Assembly (NCBI RefSeq): GCF_900111805.1 | Contig: NZ_FOJN01000010.1 | Location: 1-64,000, forward strand | Direction of reading: 5' to 3' | Source of the DNA: Rhodococcoides kroppenstedtii | GTDB lineage: Bacteria; Actinomycetota; Actinomycetes; Mycobacteriales; Mycobacteriaceae | Length of the DNA stretch: 64,000 nucleotides | Part shown: positions 35,215 through 44,004 of the stretch, piece by piece | Numbering within the stretch: the first letter of the stretch is position 1 | Layout of the letters: the number at the start of each line of letters is the position of its first letter | Notes under the pieces: model-generated | What the model saw: the letters and a program-made list of their open reading frames with translations, nothing else | Told to the model about the DNA's origin: nothing | Database searches by the model: none | Translations under genes and position numbers: made by a program

Positions 35215-36101
35215 CGCCGCTTCCGTTCCGCGGCGGTCTGCCGCCGCTGCGGGTGCGGTTGCCGCACGGGGCGCACCCGCCCGCCACGCTCGACTTCCTC
35301 GCTGCCCTCGAGCCGCCCGAACCCTGGGCGGATCGCATGGCGGCCGGCGAGGTGGTCGACGAGCGCGGCCGCCCCTGGGCGCCCGAGAGTGCCTATCGCC
35401 CCGGCGCCTTCGTATGGTTCCACCGCACCCCGGCGCCCGAGGTGCCGGTGCCGTTCGAGCTCGAGATCCTCCACCGCGACGAGGCGATCGTCGTCGTCGA
35501 CAAGCCGCACTTCCTCGCGACCATCCCGCGCGGGCGGCACGTCACCGAGACGGCGACGGTGCGACTGCGGCGGTTGCTGGACGATCCCGATCTCACGCCC
35601 GCGCATCGACTGGACCGGGCGACGGCCGGGGTGCTGCTCTTCACCACCGCACCGCGATTCCGCCGCGCCTACCAGGATCTCTTCGTCCCCGGCGGCGGCG
35701 CCGTCAAGGAGTACGAGGCGCTGGCGGGCTACGATCCCGCGCTCGAGTTTCCCCGCACCGTGCGGTCACGAATCCTCAAGGAGCACGGGGTGATGACGGC
35801 CGTCGAAGTGCCGGGAGAGCCCAACAGCGAGACTCGAATGGACCTGATCGAGCGGCGGGGCGGTCACGCACTCTACCGGTTGCGTCCACGGACAGGGCGA
35901 ACCCACCAACTGCGAATCCATCTGTCGTCGTTGGGCATTCCTATCGTGGGCGACCCCTTCTACCCCGAGTTCGTTTCCGTGCCGGCGGACGATTTCTCCA
36001 CGCCGTTGCAGCTCGTGGCCCGTCGACTGGCGTTCGACGATCCGCTCACCGGCGTCCGGCGGGAGTTCGTCAGCCGGCGTCGGCCGACCGATGCTCCATG
36101 A
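35211..36101 (+). CDS. RluA-family pseudouridine synthase
   Basis: Isomerises uridine to pseudouridine in RNA. The 296-residue protein has [14 protein letters not shown], the catalytic motif [13 protein letters not shown] near 132-144 (Asp in HRLD), KEYEALAGY and the C-terminal [21 protein letters not shown] block. No S4 domain is evident; the first 70 residues ([15 protein letters not shown]) are distinctive for the actinobacterial group. The RNA target cannot be told. GTG at 35211 overlaps the TrhO stop. Its 3' end overlaps the convergent glutaminase gene by 32 bp (36070-36101). Confidence 0.85.
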   Translation: MTPLPFRGGLPPLRVRLPHGAHPPATLDFLAALEPPEPWADRMAAGEVVDERGRPWAPESAYRPGAFVWFHRTPAPEVPVPFELEILHRDEAIVVVDKPHFLATIPRGRHVTETATVRLRRLLDDPDLTPAHRLDRATAGVLLFTTAPRFRRAYQDLFVPGGGAVKEYEALAGYDPALEFPRTVRSRILKEHGVMTAVEVPGEPNSETRMDLIERRGGHALYRLRPRTGRTHQLRIHLSSLGIPIVGDPFYPEFVSVPADDFSTPLQLVARRLAFDDPLTGVRREFVSRRRPTDAP

Positions 36102-37269
36102 GCCCGTTCGGATCGTCGACGTGGACGTCGCGCCCGTCGCCCCGGAGTCGCTCGATCAGCTCGGTCAGCAGCCGGATCGCCGCCCCGTTGATCGCGCGGG
36201 CCGGTTCCAGGTCGAAGGTGACGGGGTCGCCGCCGTCCGCTGCCGATTCGGCGTCGTGCGGTTCCGTGTCGTCCAGCACCCGGTTCATGATGTTCTCGGC
36301 GCCCGCGAACCGGATGTCACCCTGCAACTCGTAGGTGGTGCCGGCGCCGTCCGTGCGTACGGCTCGCACGGCGGAGTGCCCGGACGGGGCGATGTCCATC
36401 ATGTGCAGATCCATGTCGCGCGAGAGTCGTTCGAAGACCCGCACGCCCCGCACGCTGTTGCCGCGGTCGTCGAGACCCGGTGAGTGCACGGCGATGCCGA
36501 GTTGTCCGGGCAGGACCCCGATGACGGCTCCGGACACGCCGCTCTTGGCCGGGATCCCGACGGTGGCGATCCAGTCGCCCGTGCCGTCGTACATCCCGCA
36601 CGTGGTCATCGTCGAGAGGACCTGGCGCATCACCGCACTCGACGCCACCCGCTCTCCGCTGTCGGGGTGCACCCCGCCGTTGGCCATCGTGGCGGCGAGC
36701 ACCGCGAGGTCGACGCTGGTGACGTCGATGCTGCACTGGCGGGCGTAGCCCTCGACCACCTCGTGCGGATCGCACGCCAGCACACCCACGGACGCGAGCA
36801 TGTGCGCCAACGCGAGATTGCGGTCCGCTCCGGCCATCTCGTCGTCGACCACGCTCTCGTCGACAGCGAGCTCCCGCCCGACGAAGGACGCGTGCAACGC
36901 GAGGATTCGATCGGCGCGCTCGGTCGCGTCGGACCCGTGCACCAGCGAATGGGCCGCGATGGCACCGGCATTGATCATCGCGTTGCGCGGTCGGCCCGTC
37001 TCGGCTTCGAGCGAGATCTCGTTGAACGCATCGCCGGACGGTTCGACGTCGATCTTCTCGTGCACCGCGTCCAGCCCGTGGTCACTCAGCGCCAGCGCGT
37101 ACGTCAGCGCCTTCGAGATGGACTGGATGGGGAAGGACACCTCGGTGTCACCCGCGCTGTACCGCGTGCCCTCGACGGTGACGACGGCGACCGACAGCGG
37201 CGACTCGTCGTCTTCCTCGGTGCACTCGCTCACGACGTCGCGGAGGTAGTCGGTGATCGGACTCCTCAC
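36070..37269 (-). CDS. glsA: Glutaminase with C-terminal STAS-like domain
   Basis: Hydrolyses glutamine to glutamate and ammonia. The 399-residue protein has the serine-dependent active-site pair in FPIQSISKALTY (Ser50 and Lys53), then GRPRNAMINAGAI, ANGGVHPDSGE and TVGIPAKSGVSG, all standard for class A glutaminases. After about residue 305 there is an extra domain (TYELQGDIRFAGAENIMNRV to IERLRGDGRDVHVDDPNG) that looks like STAS, as in some actinobacterial forms. GTG at 37269 overlaps the ThiM stop as GTGA. The coupling of glutamine hydrolysis to a thiamin salvage gene is probably positional. Confidence 0.85.
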   Translation of the reverse strand: MRSPITDYLRDVVSECTEEDDESPLSVAVVTVEGTRYSAGDTEVSFPIQSISKALTYALALSDHGLDAVHEKIDVEPSGDAFNEISLEAETGRPRNAMINAGAIAAHSLVHGSDATERADRILALHASFVGRELAVDESVVDDEMAGADRNLALAHMLASVGVLACDPHEVVEGYARQCSIDVTSVDLAVLAATMANGGVHPDSGERVASSAVMRQVLSTMTTCGMYDGTGDWIATVGIPAKSGVSGAVIGVLPGQLGIAVHSPGLDDRGNSVRGVRVFERLSRDMDLHMMDIAPSGHSAVRAVRTDGAGTTYELQGDIRFAGAENIMNRVLDDTEPHDAESAADGGDPVTFDLEPARAINGAAIRLLTELIERLRGDGRDVHVDDPNGLMEHRSADAG

Positions 37270-38093
37270 GCGTCGTGCTCCACCCGCGCCCGGCGGCGGA
37301 CGTCGTCCGGCGAGACTTCGTGCAGCGCATCGAGATACGCGACGGCGAAACTCCCGGGTGACGACGCGCGATCGGCGGCGACGTCGGCCGCCACCGTCAC
37401 GTGAGTGTGGGCCGCGGCGACGGCGAGTCCGACGTCGGGCACCGCGGCGCAGTAGGCGGCCACCAGCGCCCCGAGCGAGCACCCGGTGCCGGTGACCCGC
37501 GTCAGCAGGACGGAACCGCCGGTGACGCGGGTGGTTCCGGCCGGGGACACGACGTGGTCCACGGCGCCGGAGGCGGACACGGCACCCGCCCACTCCAGCA
37601 GCCCGCGGGCGGCGGGGACGGCGTCGGCGGGGTCGTCGGAGGAGTCCACGCCGCGTCCTCCCCCGCCCTCCGTCCCGCCGGCCGTGAGGCCGTACAGCCC
37701 GATGATCTCCGACGCGTTGCCGCGCACGGCTGTCGGACGGTACTCGAGCAGGTCGCGAGCGAGGGCGCCGCGCCAGGGGAGTCCGCCGGCACCGATCGGA
37801 TCGAGCACCCACGGGGTGCCCGCGTCCTGCGCACCCCGCGCCGTCGCGTGATAGACGTCGGCGGTGTCGTGCGGGGTGCCGAGGTTGATCAGGACGGCGT
37901 CGGCGACACCGGCGAAAAGTGTTGCCTCGTCCCGGTTGTCGACCATCGCGGCGCTCGCCCCGGCGGCCAGCAGCACGTTGGCGGTGAACCCGGCGGTGAC
38001 GTAGTTGGTGACGGCATGCACCAGGGGAGCGCGGTCGCGCAGCGCGGCGAGAGCGTCGGCCAGGGCGTCGGCGGTGATCGGAGCGGAACTCAT
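37266..38093 (-). CDS. thiM: Hydroxyethylthiazole kinase
   Basis: Phosphorylates 4-methyl-5-(2-hydroxyethyl)thiazole for thiamin salvage. The 275-residue protein has VHAVTNYVTAGFTANVLLAAGASAAM at the N-terminus, ADAVLINLGTPHD, WVLDPIGAGG, RGNASEI and the active-site Cys in VTGTGCSLGAL. An inserted Gly-rich loop (about residues 138-152) is solvent-exposed in the fold. No other thiamin gene is in the window and no TPP riboswitch is visible upstream. It heads a two-gene unit with the glutaminase and is divergent from the cold-shock gene. Confidence 0.88.
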   Translation of the reverse strand: MSSAPITADALADALAALRDRAPLVHAVTNYVTAGFTANVLLAAGASAAMVDNRDEATLFAGVADAVLINLGTPHDTADVYHATARGAQDAGTPWVLDPIGAGGLPWRGALARDLLEYRPTAVRGNASEIIGLYGLTAGGTEGGGGRGVDSSDDPADAVPAARGLLEWAGAVSASGAVDHVVSPAGTTRVTGGSVLLTRVTGTGCSLGALVAAYCAAVPDVGLAVAAAHTHVTVAADVAADRASSPGSFAVAYLDALHEVSPDDVRRRARVEHDA

Positions 38094-38214
38094 GACCCCG
38101 GTGTACCCGACGCCGGGTGGCTCACGCGAGGTGGCCGAATGGCCACCACCGGCCGCGGTGCGGTAGCCTCGTCGGTAGCTGAATGGTCGTAGTTTTTGTG
38201 TGTTCGTGTATCCG

Positions 38215-38332
38215 CACGCTCGCTGGGAACTTGTCGTTGCGAGCGTGGTCGTCGTCCTGGAGCCTCATCCGAGGTTCTCGGAGTCTCGCCCCGCTTGAAG
38301 AGCCGGCCCGGGTATCGCACAGTGCGGTATCC
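38215..38332 (+). promoter_or_regulatory. Structured 5' leader of the cold-shock gene
   Basis: Two strong stems lie in the long region before cspA. CACGCTCGC (38215-38223) pairs perfectly with GCGAGCGTG (38239-38247) around a 15 nt loop. GGGTATCGCAC (38310-38320) and GTGCGGTATCC (38322-38332) form a near-perfect hairpin with two G-T pairs, about 28 nt before the start. A T-rich run (AGTTTTTGTGTG, about 38191-38202) precedes them. A long folded leader is usual for cspA-type genes, where it senses temperature. Whether this one does is inference. Confidence 0.5.
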
Positions 38333-38360
38333 GATGTACGTCAGCTGTAGGGAGCTCATC

Positions 38361-38561
38361 ATGACTCAGGGAACCGTCAAGTGGTTCAACGCCGAAAAGG
38401 GCTTCGGCTTCATCGCTCAGGAAGACGGCCCGGACGTCTTCGTTCACTTCTCCGAGATCCAGGGCAGCGGCTTCAAGAGCCTCGACGAGAACCAGCGCGT
38501 CGAGTTCGAGGTCACCACCGGACCCAAGGGCCCGCAGGCCAGCAGCGTTCGCGCTCTCTGA
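38361..38561 (+). CDS. cspA: CspA-family cold-shock protein
   Basis: Single-stranded RNA chaperone of 66 residues. The OB-fold motifs are complete: [12 protein letters not shown] (RNP1) and DVFVHFSEI (RNP2), then GPQASSV near the end. Ribosome site AGGGAG lies 8 nt before the ATG. It is monocistronic: a long structured leader precedes it and a clear intrinsic terminator follows it. Confidence 0.95.
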   Translation: MTQGTVKWFNAEKGFGFIAQEDGPDVFVHFSEIQGSGFKSLDENQRVEFEVTTGPKGPQASSVRAL

Positions 38562-38573
38562 TCTCGCATCACC

Positions 38574-38623
38574 CCGACGGGGTCGTCCACCGCACTGCGG
38601 TGGCCGGCCCCGTCGGTCTTTTT
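38574..38623 (+). terminator. Intrinsic terminator of cspA
   Basis: CCGACGGGG (38574-38582) pairs perfectly with CCCCGTCGG (38608-38616). Inside, CCACCGC (38587-38593) pairs with GCGGTGG (38597-38603). A T-rich tract, TCTTTTT (38617-38623), follows immediately. This is the clearest rho-independent terminator in the window. Confidence 0.9.
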
Positions 38624-38731
38624 CGGGCAGGTGCGCGGCGGACGTCGGTGGCTCGGGTTAATGTTCCTTCACAGCCTCCCGGCGCGGGCACCATCCCGGC
38701 GCCGGCTCCCCGTCCGAAACGGAGTACTCCC

Positions 38732-39826
38732 GTGCCGAAGACCCTGTCCACTCTCTCCGCCCGGTCGCGGGTGCCCGCACTGGCCGGTGTGTCCGCACTC
38801 TCGCTGCTCGCCGCCGCCTGTGGCGCGGCGCCGGAGGAGAGCGGCAACGGCGGAGCCGCCTCGGGCGACTTCAAGCCCTGCATGGTGTCGGACTCCGGCG
38901 GCTTCGACGATCGCTCGTTCAACCAGCTGAGCTTCGAGGGCCTGCAGAAGGCGAGCGAGGACGCCGGCCTCGAGCCGATCACGGTGCAGTCCAACTCGCC
39001 CACCGACTACACCCCCAACCTCAACAACCTCGTCGACCAGGGCTGCGGCCTGATCGTCACGGTCGGATTCGCGCTCGCCGACGCCACCAAGCAGGCCGCG
39101 GAGCAGAACCCGGACGTGAACTTCGCCATCGTCGACGACAACTCGATCGAGCTCGACAACGTCAAGCCCCTGACGTACGACATGGCGCAGTCCGCGTTCC
39201 TCGCCGGCTACGCCGCGGCCAGCTTCAGCACCACGGGTGTCGTCGGGACCTTCGGTGGCTCGCAGTTCCCCACGGTCACCATCTTCATGGACGGCTTCGC
39301 CGACGGTGTGCAGTACTTCAACGAGCAGAAGAACCGCGACGTGCGGGTCATCGGCTGGGACGTCGCCGCGCAGAACGGCTCGTTCACCGGCGGATTCGAG
39401 GCCAACGAGGTCGCGAAGAACACCGCGCAGGGTCTCATCGACCAGAACGCCGACGTGATCTTCCCCGTCGGCGGTCCGATCTACCAGTCGGCGGCGCAGG
39501 CCATCCGCGACACCAACCGGCCCGTCGCCCTCATCGGTGCGGACGCCGACGTCTACGTCTCCGATCCGACGGTCGCCGACCTGGTGCTGACGTCGGTCAC
39601 CAAGGGACTGGCCACCAGTACCGAGGAGGTCGTCACCACCGCGGCCGACGGCTCGTTCGACAACACCCCGTACGTGGGCACCCTCGAGAACGAGGGCGTG
39701 GGCATCGCGCCCTTCCACGACTTCGAGTCGCGGGTCGATCCGGCTCTGCAGGGTGAGTTGGACGCCATCCGCGCGGGCATCGTCGACGGGTCCATCGAGG
39801 TCGTCTCGCCCTCGTCGCCCAACTGA
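38732..39826 (+). CDS. BMP-family substrate-binding lipoprotein of an ABC importer
   Basis: Extracellular receptor of 364 residues, anchored by lipid at Cys30 (LLAAAC). The mature part has the BMP/PnrA signature: VSDSGGFDDRSFNQLSFEGL near 51-70, NNLVDQGCGLIVTVGF and GKIG-region replacement TGVVGTFGGSQFPTVTIFMDGF. BMP receptors bind purine nucleosides. GTG at 38732 follows a GGAG ribosome site. A TAATGT box (38659-38664) may be the -10. The ATP-binding and two permease genes follow directly, completing the importer. Confidence 0.88.
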   Translation: MPKTLSTLSARSRVPALAGVSALSLLAAACGAAPEESGNGGAASGDFKPCMVSDSGGFDDRSFNQLSFEGLQKASEDAGLEPITVQSNSPTDYTPNLNNLVDQGCGLIVTVGFALADATKQAAEQNPDVNFAIVDDNSIELDNVKPLTYDMAQSAFLAGYAAASFSTTGVVGTFGGSQFPTVTIFMDGFADGVQYFNEQKNRDVRVIGWDVAAQNGSFTGGFEANEVAKNTAQGLIDQNADVIFPVGGPIYQSAAQAIRDTNRPVALIGADADVYVSDPTVADLVLTSVTKGLATSTEEVVTTAADGSFDNTPYVGTLENEGVGIAPFHDFESRVDPALQGELDAIRAGIVDGSIEVVSPSSPN

Positions 39827-39837
39827 CCCAACGGTCC

Positions 39838-41406
39838 ATGACGTCTCAGCAGCCGCCCAAGCTCGAACTGCGCGGCATCACCAAGCGGTTCGGGTCGCTG
39901 GTGGCCAACGACTCCATCGATCTCACCGTGGAGGCAGGTCAGATCCACTGCCTCCTCGGGGAGAACGGTGCCGGTAAGTCGACCCTGATGAACGTCCTCT
40001 CCGGCCTGTACCGGGCGGAGGAGGGCGAGATTCTCCTCGACGGTGTTCCGCAGGCCTTCGCCGGACCGGGTGCCGCGATGACGGCCGGCATCGGCATGGT
40101 GCACCAGCACTTCATGCTGATCCCGGTGTTCAGCGTCGCCGAGAACATCGTGCTGGGCAACGAGAAGACGTCCTTCGGTGGGCGGCTCGACCTCGACGCC
40201 GCGCGCGCCCTGGTGCGTGAGGTGTCCGGTCGGTTCGGCTTCGACGTCGATCCGGACGCGATCGTGGGCGATCTGCCGGTCGGGGTGCAGCAGCGCGTCG
40301 AGATCATCAAGGCGCTCTCCCGCGACGCGGACATCCTCGTCTTCGACGAGCCCACGGCCGTCCTCACGCCGCAGGAGACCGACGAGCTGATGGTCATCAT
40401 GCGTCAGCTCGCGGACGCCGGCACCGCCATCGTGTTCATCACCCACAAGCTGCGCGAGGTGCGCGCGGTCGCGGACCGCATCACGGTCATCCGGCTCGGC
40501 TCGGTGGTCGGCGAAGCGCAGCCCACCGCCACCGACGGCGAGTTGGCGTCACTGATGGTCGGCCGCGACGTCCAGTTGCGAGTCGGCAAGCAGGACGGGC
40601 AGTTCGGTGACCCGGCGCTGGTGGTGCGCGACCTCACCGTGCTCGGATCCACCGGCCCGGTCGTCGACGCGGTGTCCTTCGAGGTCCGATCCGGCGAGAT
40701 CCTCGCCATCGCGGGCGTGCAGGGCAACGGTCAGACCGAGCTCACCGAGGCGCTGCTGGGCCTGCGACCCCCGGTCGCCGGCAGTGTCGAACTCGACGGG
40801 CGCGAGCTGGTCGGGCGATCGGTGCGCGAGGTGCTCGACGCGGGGGTCGGGTTCGTTCCCGAGGACCGCTCGCACGACGGTCTGGTCGCCGAGTTCTCCG
40901 TGGCGGAGAACCTCATGCTCGACCGGTCCCACGGGGAACCGTTCACCCGGCGGGGCGGCGTCGTGCGGTCGTTCCTGCGCCGGTTCGCCACCGAGAAGGT
41001 GAAGGAGTTCGACGTCCGGACGCCCGACGTCGACACGCCGGTCGGTCGCCTGTCCGGCGGAAACCAGCAGAAGGTGGTGCTCGCGCGCGAACTCGGCCGC
41101 GAGTTGCGTCTGCTCATCGCCTCGCAGCCGACGCGCGGCATCGACGTCGGCTCCATCGAGTTCGTGCACAAGCGCATCGTCGCGACGCGCGACGCGGGCA
41201 CACCCGTCGTCGTGGTGTCGTCGGAACTCGACGAGGTCGCGGCGCTCGCCGACCGCATCGCCGTGATGTATCGAGGGAGGATCGTGGGCATCGTGCCCGG
41301 CGACGCCTCCCGTGAAGAGTTGGGAATTCTCATGGCCGGTGGACCCGCCGATGCCGCCGACGGACCCGCCGATGTCGCTGCAGGTCGACGGGAGACGTCG
41401 GCGTGA
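39838..41406 (+). CDS. ABC importer ATP-binding protein with two nucleotide-binding domains (nucleoside type)
   Basis: A 522-residue double ATPase of the sugar/BMP ABC class that powers the permeases encoded next. The first domain has Walker A GENGAGKS (41-48), signature LPVGVQQRVEI and Walker B DILVFDEPTAVL. The second has degenerate Walker A AGVQGNGQTEL without the Lys, but intact LSGGNQQKVVLAREL. This asymmetry is usual for the family. ATG 12 bp after the lipoprotein stop; its stop overlaps the first permease start as GTGA. Confidence 0.9.
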   Translation: MTSQQPPKLELRGITKRFGSLVANDSIDLTVEAGQIHCLLGENGAGKSTLMNVLSGLYRAEEGEILLDGVPQAFAGPGAAMTAGIGMVHQHFMLIPVFSVAENIVLGNEKTSFGGRLDLDAARALVREVSGRFGFDVDPDAIVGDLPVGVQQRVEIIKALSRDADILVFDEPTAVLTPQETDELMVIMRQLADAGTAIVFITHKLREVRAVADRITVIRLGSVVGEAQPTATDGELASLMVGRDVQLRVGKQDGQFGDPALVVRDLTVLGSTGPVVDAVSFEVRSGEILAIAGVQGNGQTELTEALLGLRPPVAGSVELDGRELVGRSVREVLDAGVGFVPEDRSHDGLVAEFSVAENLMLDRSHGEPFTRRGGVVRSFLRRFATEKVKEFDVRTPDVDTPVGRLSGGNQQKVVLARELGRELRLLIASQPTRGIDVGSIEFVHKRIVATRDAGTPVVVVSSELDEVAALADRIAVMYRGRIVGIVPGDASREELGILMAGGPADAADGPADVAAGRRETSA

Positions 41407-42623
41407 CCACCACCGACACCGCGCCCACCGGATCGACGCCGCCCGCGGCCACCGAGACCGAATCGGTGCTCCGGCGCATCGCGACCGGCAGTGTGCTGCT
41501 CTCGTTCTTGTCCGTCGTCATGGCGCTGGTGGTCGGGGCGGTGCTCATCGCCGTCACCGATCCCGAGGTCCGCACCGCGTCGGGCTACTTCTTCTCCCGT
41601 CCGACCGACACACTGTCGGCCGTGTGGGACGCGGTGTTCGGCGCCTACTCCTCGCTGTTCCAGGGCAGCGTCTACAACTTCCGCCGTCCGCGGTTCGTCG
41701 ACGGCATCCGTCCGCTGACCGAGACCCTCACCTTCGCGACGCCGCTCATCGCGGCAGGTCTCGGTGTGGCCCTGGCCTTCCGGGTCGGCATGTTCAACAT
41801 CGGCGGCCGCGGTCAGATGTTGATCGCCGCCGCGTGCGCCGGGTACGTCGGCTTCACCTACGACCTGCCGCCGGTGGTCCACCTGATCGCCGCGATCGTC
41901 GCGGGTGTGGTGGGCGGCGCGCTGTGGGGCGGGATCGCCGGTCTGCTGCGCGCCCGCACCGGCGCGCACGAGGTGATCGTCACGATCATGCTCAACTACG
42001 TCGCGTTCTACCTCATCTCGTACCTGCTGCGGACTCCCGGAGCCCTGCAGGCGCCGGGGTCGAACAACCCCAAGACCCCCGCCATGGCCGACACCGCGGT
42101 CCTGCCCTCGCTGTTCGGGTCGCGGTACTCGCTGCACTGGGGCTTCGTGCTGGTCGTCCTCGTCACGGCGGCCGTCTGGTGGCTCATGGAGCGCTCCGCC
42201 GTCGGGTACCGGTTCCGGGTGGTCGGCGAGAACGCCGCGGCCGCGCGGGTCGCCGGAATCCGGGTCGAGCGCACCTACGTCTGGGCCATGGTGCTGTCCG
42301 GTGCTCTCGTCGGACTCGCCGGCGTCGCGCAGGTGCTCGGCACCGTGACCACCGGATTCACCGCGGACATCGACGCCGGCATCGGCTTCGACGCGATCAC
42401 CGTGGCGTTGCTGGGCCGCTCCCGGCCGTGGGGCGTGTTCGCCGCGGGCATCCTGTTCGGCGCGTTCAAGGCAGGTGGCTTCGCCATGCAGGCCGCGGAA
42501 TCCATCCCCGTCGACATCGTCCTGGTGGTGCAGTCGGTGATCGTGCTGTTCATCGCCGCCCCGCCCTTGGTGAGGGCCGTGTTCCGACTACCCGAATCCC
42601 GATCGAAGGCGGCAGCCCGATGA
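41403..42623 (+). CDS. ABC nucleoside importer permease 1
   Basis: Membrane permease of 406 residues with about nine hydrophobic segments. GLGVALAFRVGMFNIGGRGQML near 115-136 and GAHEVIVTIMLNY near 190 are BPD_transp_2 motifs typical of BMP-linked importers. The N-terminal 30 residues are cytoplasmic and rich in Thr. It would pair with the next permease to form the channel. GTG start overlaps the ATPase stop by 4 bp and the ATGA at its end couples it to the second permease. Confidence 0.88.
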   Translation: MTTTDTAPTGSTPPAATETESVLRRIATGSVLLSFLSVVMALVVGAVLIAVTDPEVRTASGYFFSRPTDTLSAVWDAVFGAYSSLFQGSVYNFRRPRFVDGIRPLTETLTFATPLIAAGLGVALAFRVGMFNIGGRGQMLIAAACAGYVGFTYDLPPVVHLIAAIVAGVVGGALWGGIAGLLRARTGAHEVIVTIMLNYVAFYLISYLLRTPGALQAPGSNNPKTPAMADTAVLPSLFGSRYSLHWGFVLVVLVTAAVWWLMERSAVGYRFRVVGENAAAARVAGIRVERTYVWAMVLSGALVGLAGVAQVLGTVTTGFTADIDAGIGFDAITVALLGRSRPWGVFAAGILFGAFKAGGFAMQAAESIPVDIVLVVQSVIVLFIAAPPLVRAVFRLPESRSKAAAR

Positions 42624-43882
42624 GCACGGTGGTCGCCGAGCGCGCCCCCGAGGTGCGGCCGGGCGTGTCCTGGAAGCTGCCGATCGTCTTCGGCGTCGTC
42701 TCCGTGCTCGCCCTGGTGTTGTTCGGCCTGCGGGGAGAGAGCGGCACCAGCACCTTCCGCCTCGCGTCCGACGGTGATGTCGTGGCGCTGCCTGACGTCG
42801 GACTGCCCGCGCGGGCCACGTGCGTCGTTCTCGTCGTGGTCCTGTTCGCGCTGACGGCCCTCGCCGCGGCGCTGACGCGAGCGGGTCGTCACACGCCACT
42901 CGCGGTGACGGTGGTGTTCGCCGTCGCGTTCGTGCTCACCTTCCTCACGTGGTCCGCGGCCGGCGAGACCATCCCTGTGCCGGGCCTGCTGCTCGGCACC
43001 GTCGCTCTCAGCACACCGCTGATCTTCGGCGCCCTCGGCGGCGTGATCTCCGAGCGCGTCGGTGTCGTCAACATCGCGATCGAGGGTCAGCTGCTCGGCG
43101 GCGCGTTCGTCAGTGCCGTCGTCGCGTCGGTCACCGGATCCGCCTACCTCGGCCTGGCGTCGGCTCTCATCGCGGGCGCCCTGGTCGGCAGCGTGCTGGC
43201 GGTGTTCGCCATCCGCTACTTCGTCGACCAGATCATCGTGTGCGTGGTGCTCAACGTGCTCGTCGTCGGCCTCACCAGCTTCCTGTACTCGAAGGTCCTG
43301 GTGCCCAGCGGCGCCACCCTGAATTCGCCGCCGCGGTTCCCCCGGCTCGAGATCCCGGTGCTGTCTCAGATCCCCGTGCTGGGGCCGCTGCTGTTCCGTC
43401 AGACCGTCATCGAGTACGTCATGTTCGTCGCCGTGATCGCCGTCTTCGTCGGTCTCTTCAAGACCCGCTGGGGGCTGCGGCTGCGCGCCGTCGGCGAACA
43501 CCCGCGGGCCGCGGACTCGGTGGGTATCGACGTGCGCCGCACCCGGTTCTGGAACGTGTGCCTCGCCGGGGCCATCGCGGGACTGGGCGGGGCGTACTTC
43601 ACGCTCGGCTCGGTCGGCGCGTTCGGTAAGGAGATGACCGCCGGAGCCGGCTACATTGCGCTCGCCGCCGTCATCTTCGGGCGGTGGGACCCGGTGCGCG
43701 CCACCCTCGCGGCCCTGCTTTTCGGCTTCGCCTCCAACCTGCAGAACGTGCTCGGCATCATCGGCTCGCCCGTGCCCAGCGAATTCATGCTGATGCTGCC
43801 GTACGTGGTCACCATCCTGGCCGTCGCCGGACTCGTGGGGAAGGTGCGCGGCCCCGCCGCCGCCGGCAAGCCGTACCGCTGA
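42620..43882 (+). CDS. ABC nucleoside importer permease 2
   Basis: Partner permease of 420 residues. Its core shows FGALGGVISERVGVVNIAIEGQLLGGAF, the shared motif of this permease type, and SVGIDVRRTRFWNVCLAGAIAGLGGAYF near the C-terminal half. The first 120 residues contain three extra membrane segments. With the BMP lipoprotein, the ATPase and permease 1 it makes a four-gene operon for nucleoside uptake. A 23 bp tandem duplication lies shortly after the stop. Confidence 0.88.
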   Translation: MSTVVAERAPEVRPGVSWKLPIVFGVVSVLALVLFGLRGESGTSTFRLASDGDVVALPDVGLPARATCVVLVVVLFALTALAAALTRAGRHTPLAVTVVFAVAFVLTFLTWSAAGETIPVPGLLLGTVALSTPLIFGALGGVISERVGVVNIAIEGQLLGGAFVSAVVASVTGSAYLGLASALIAGALVGSVLAVFAIRYFVDQIIVCVVLNVLVVGLTSFLYSKVLVPSGATLNSPPRFPRLEIPVLSQIPVLGPLLFRQTVIEYVMFVAVIAVFVGLFKTRWGLRLRAVGEHPRAADSVGIDVRRTRFWNVCLAGAIAGLGGAYFTLGSVGAFGKEMTAGAGYIALAAVIFGRWDPVRATLAALLFGFASNLQNVLGIIGSPVPSEFMLMLPYVVTILAVAGLVGKVRGPAAAGKPYR

Positions 43883-43890
43883 CGAGTGCA

Positions 43891-43936
43891 GATGTTTGTG
43901 GTCGCTCCCGCTCGATGTTTGTGGTCGCTCCCGCTC
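43891..43936. repeat. 23 bp tandem duplication after the nucleoside importer operon
   Basis: GATGTTTGTGGTCGCTCCCG plus CTC occurs twice, head to tail and without change (43891-43913, 43914-43936), in the 122 bp between the permease and the next gene. It starts 8 bp after the permease stop. It is not obviously a terminator and seems non-coding. Confidence 0.85.
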
Positions 43937-44004
43937 CGGGCATCCCGAGCGCTGGTAGGAGTAGGGCCCCGCGCCCCGCTCGACACGCACTCGAAGGGAA
44001 CACC

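Noticed and set aside
38094-38200. Possible TPP riboswitch before thiM
   Set aside because: I find no CTGAGA-type THI-box core in the short thiM leader.
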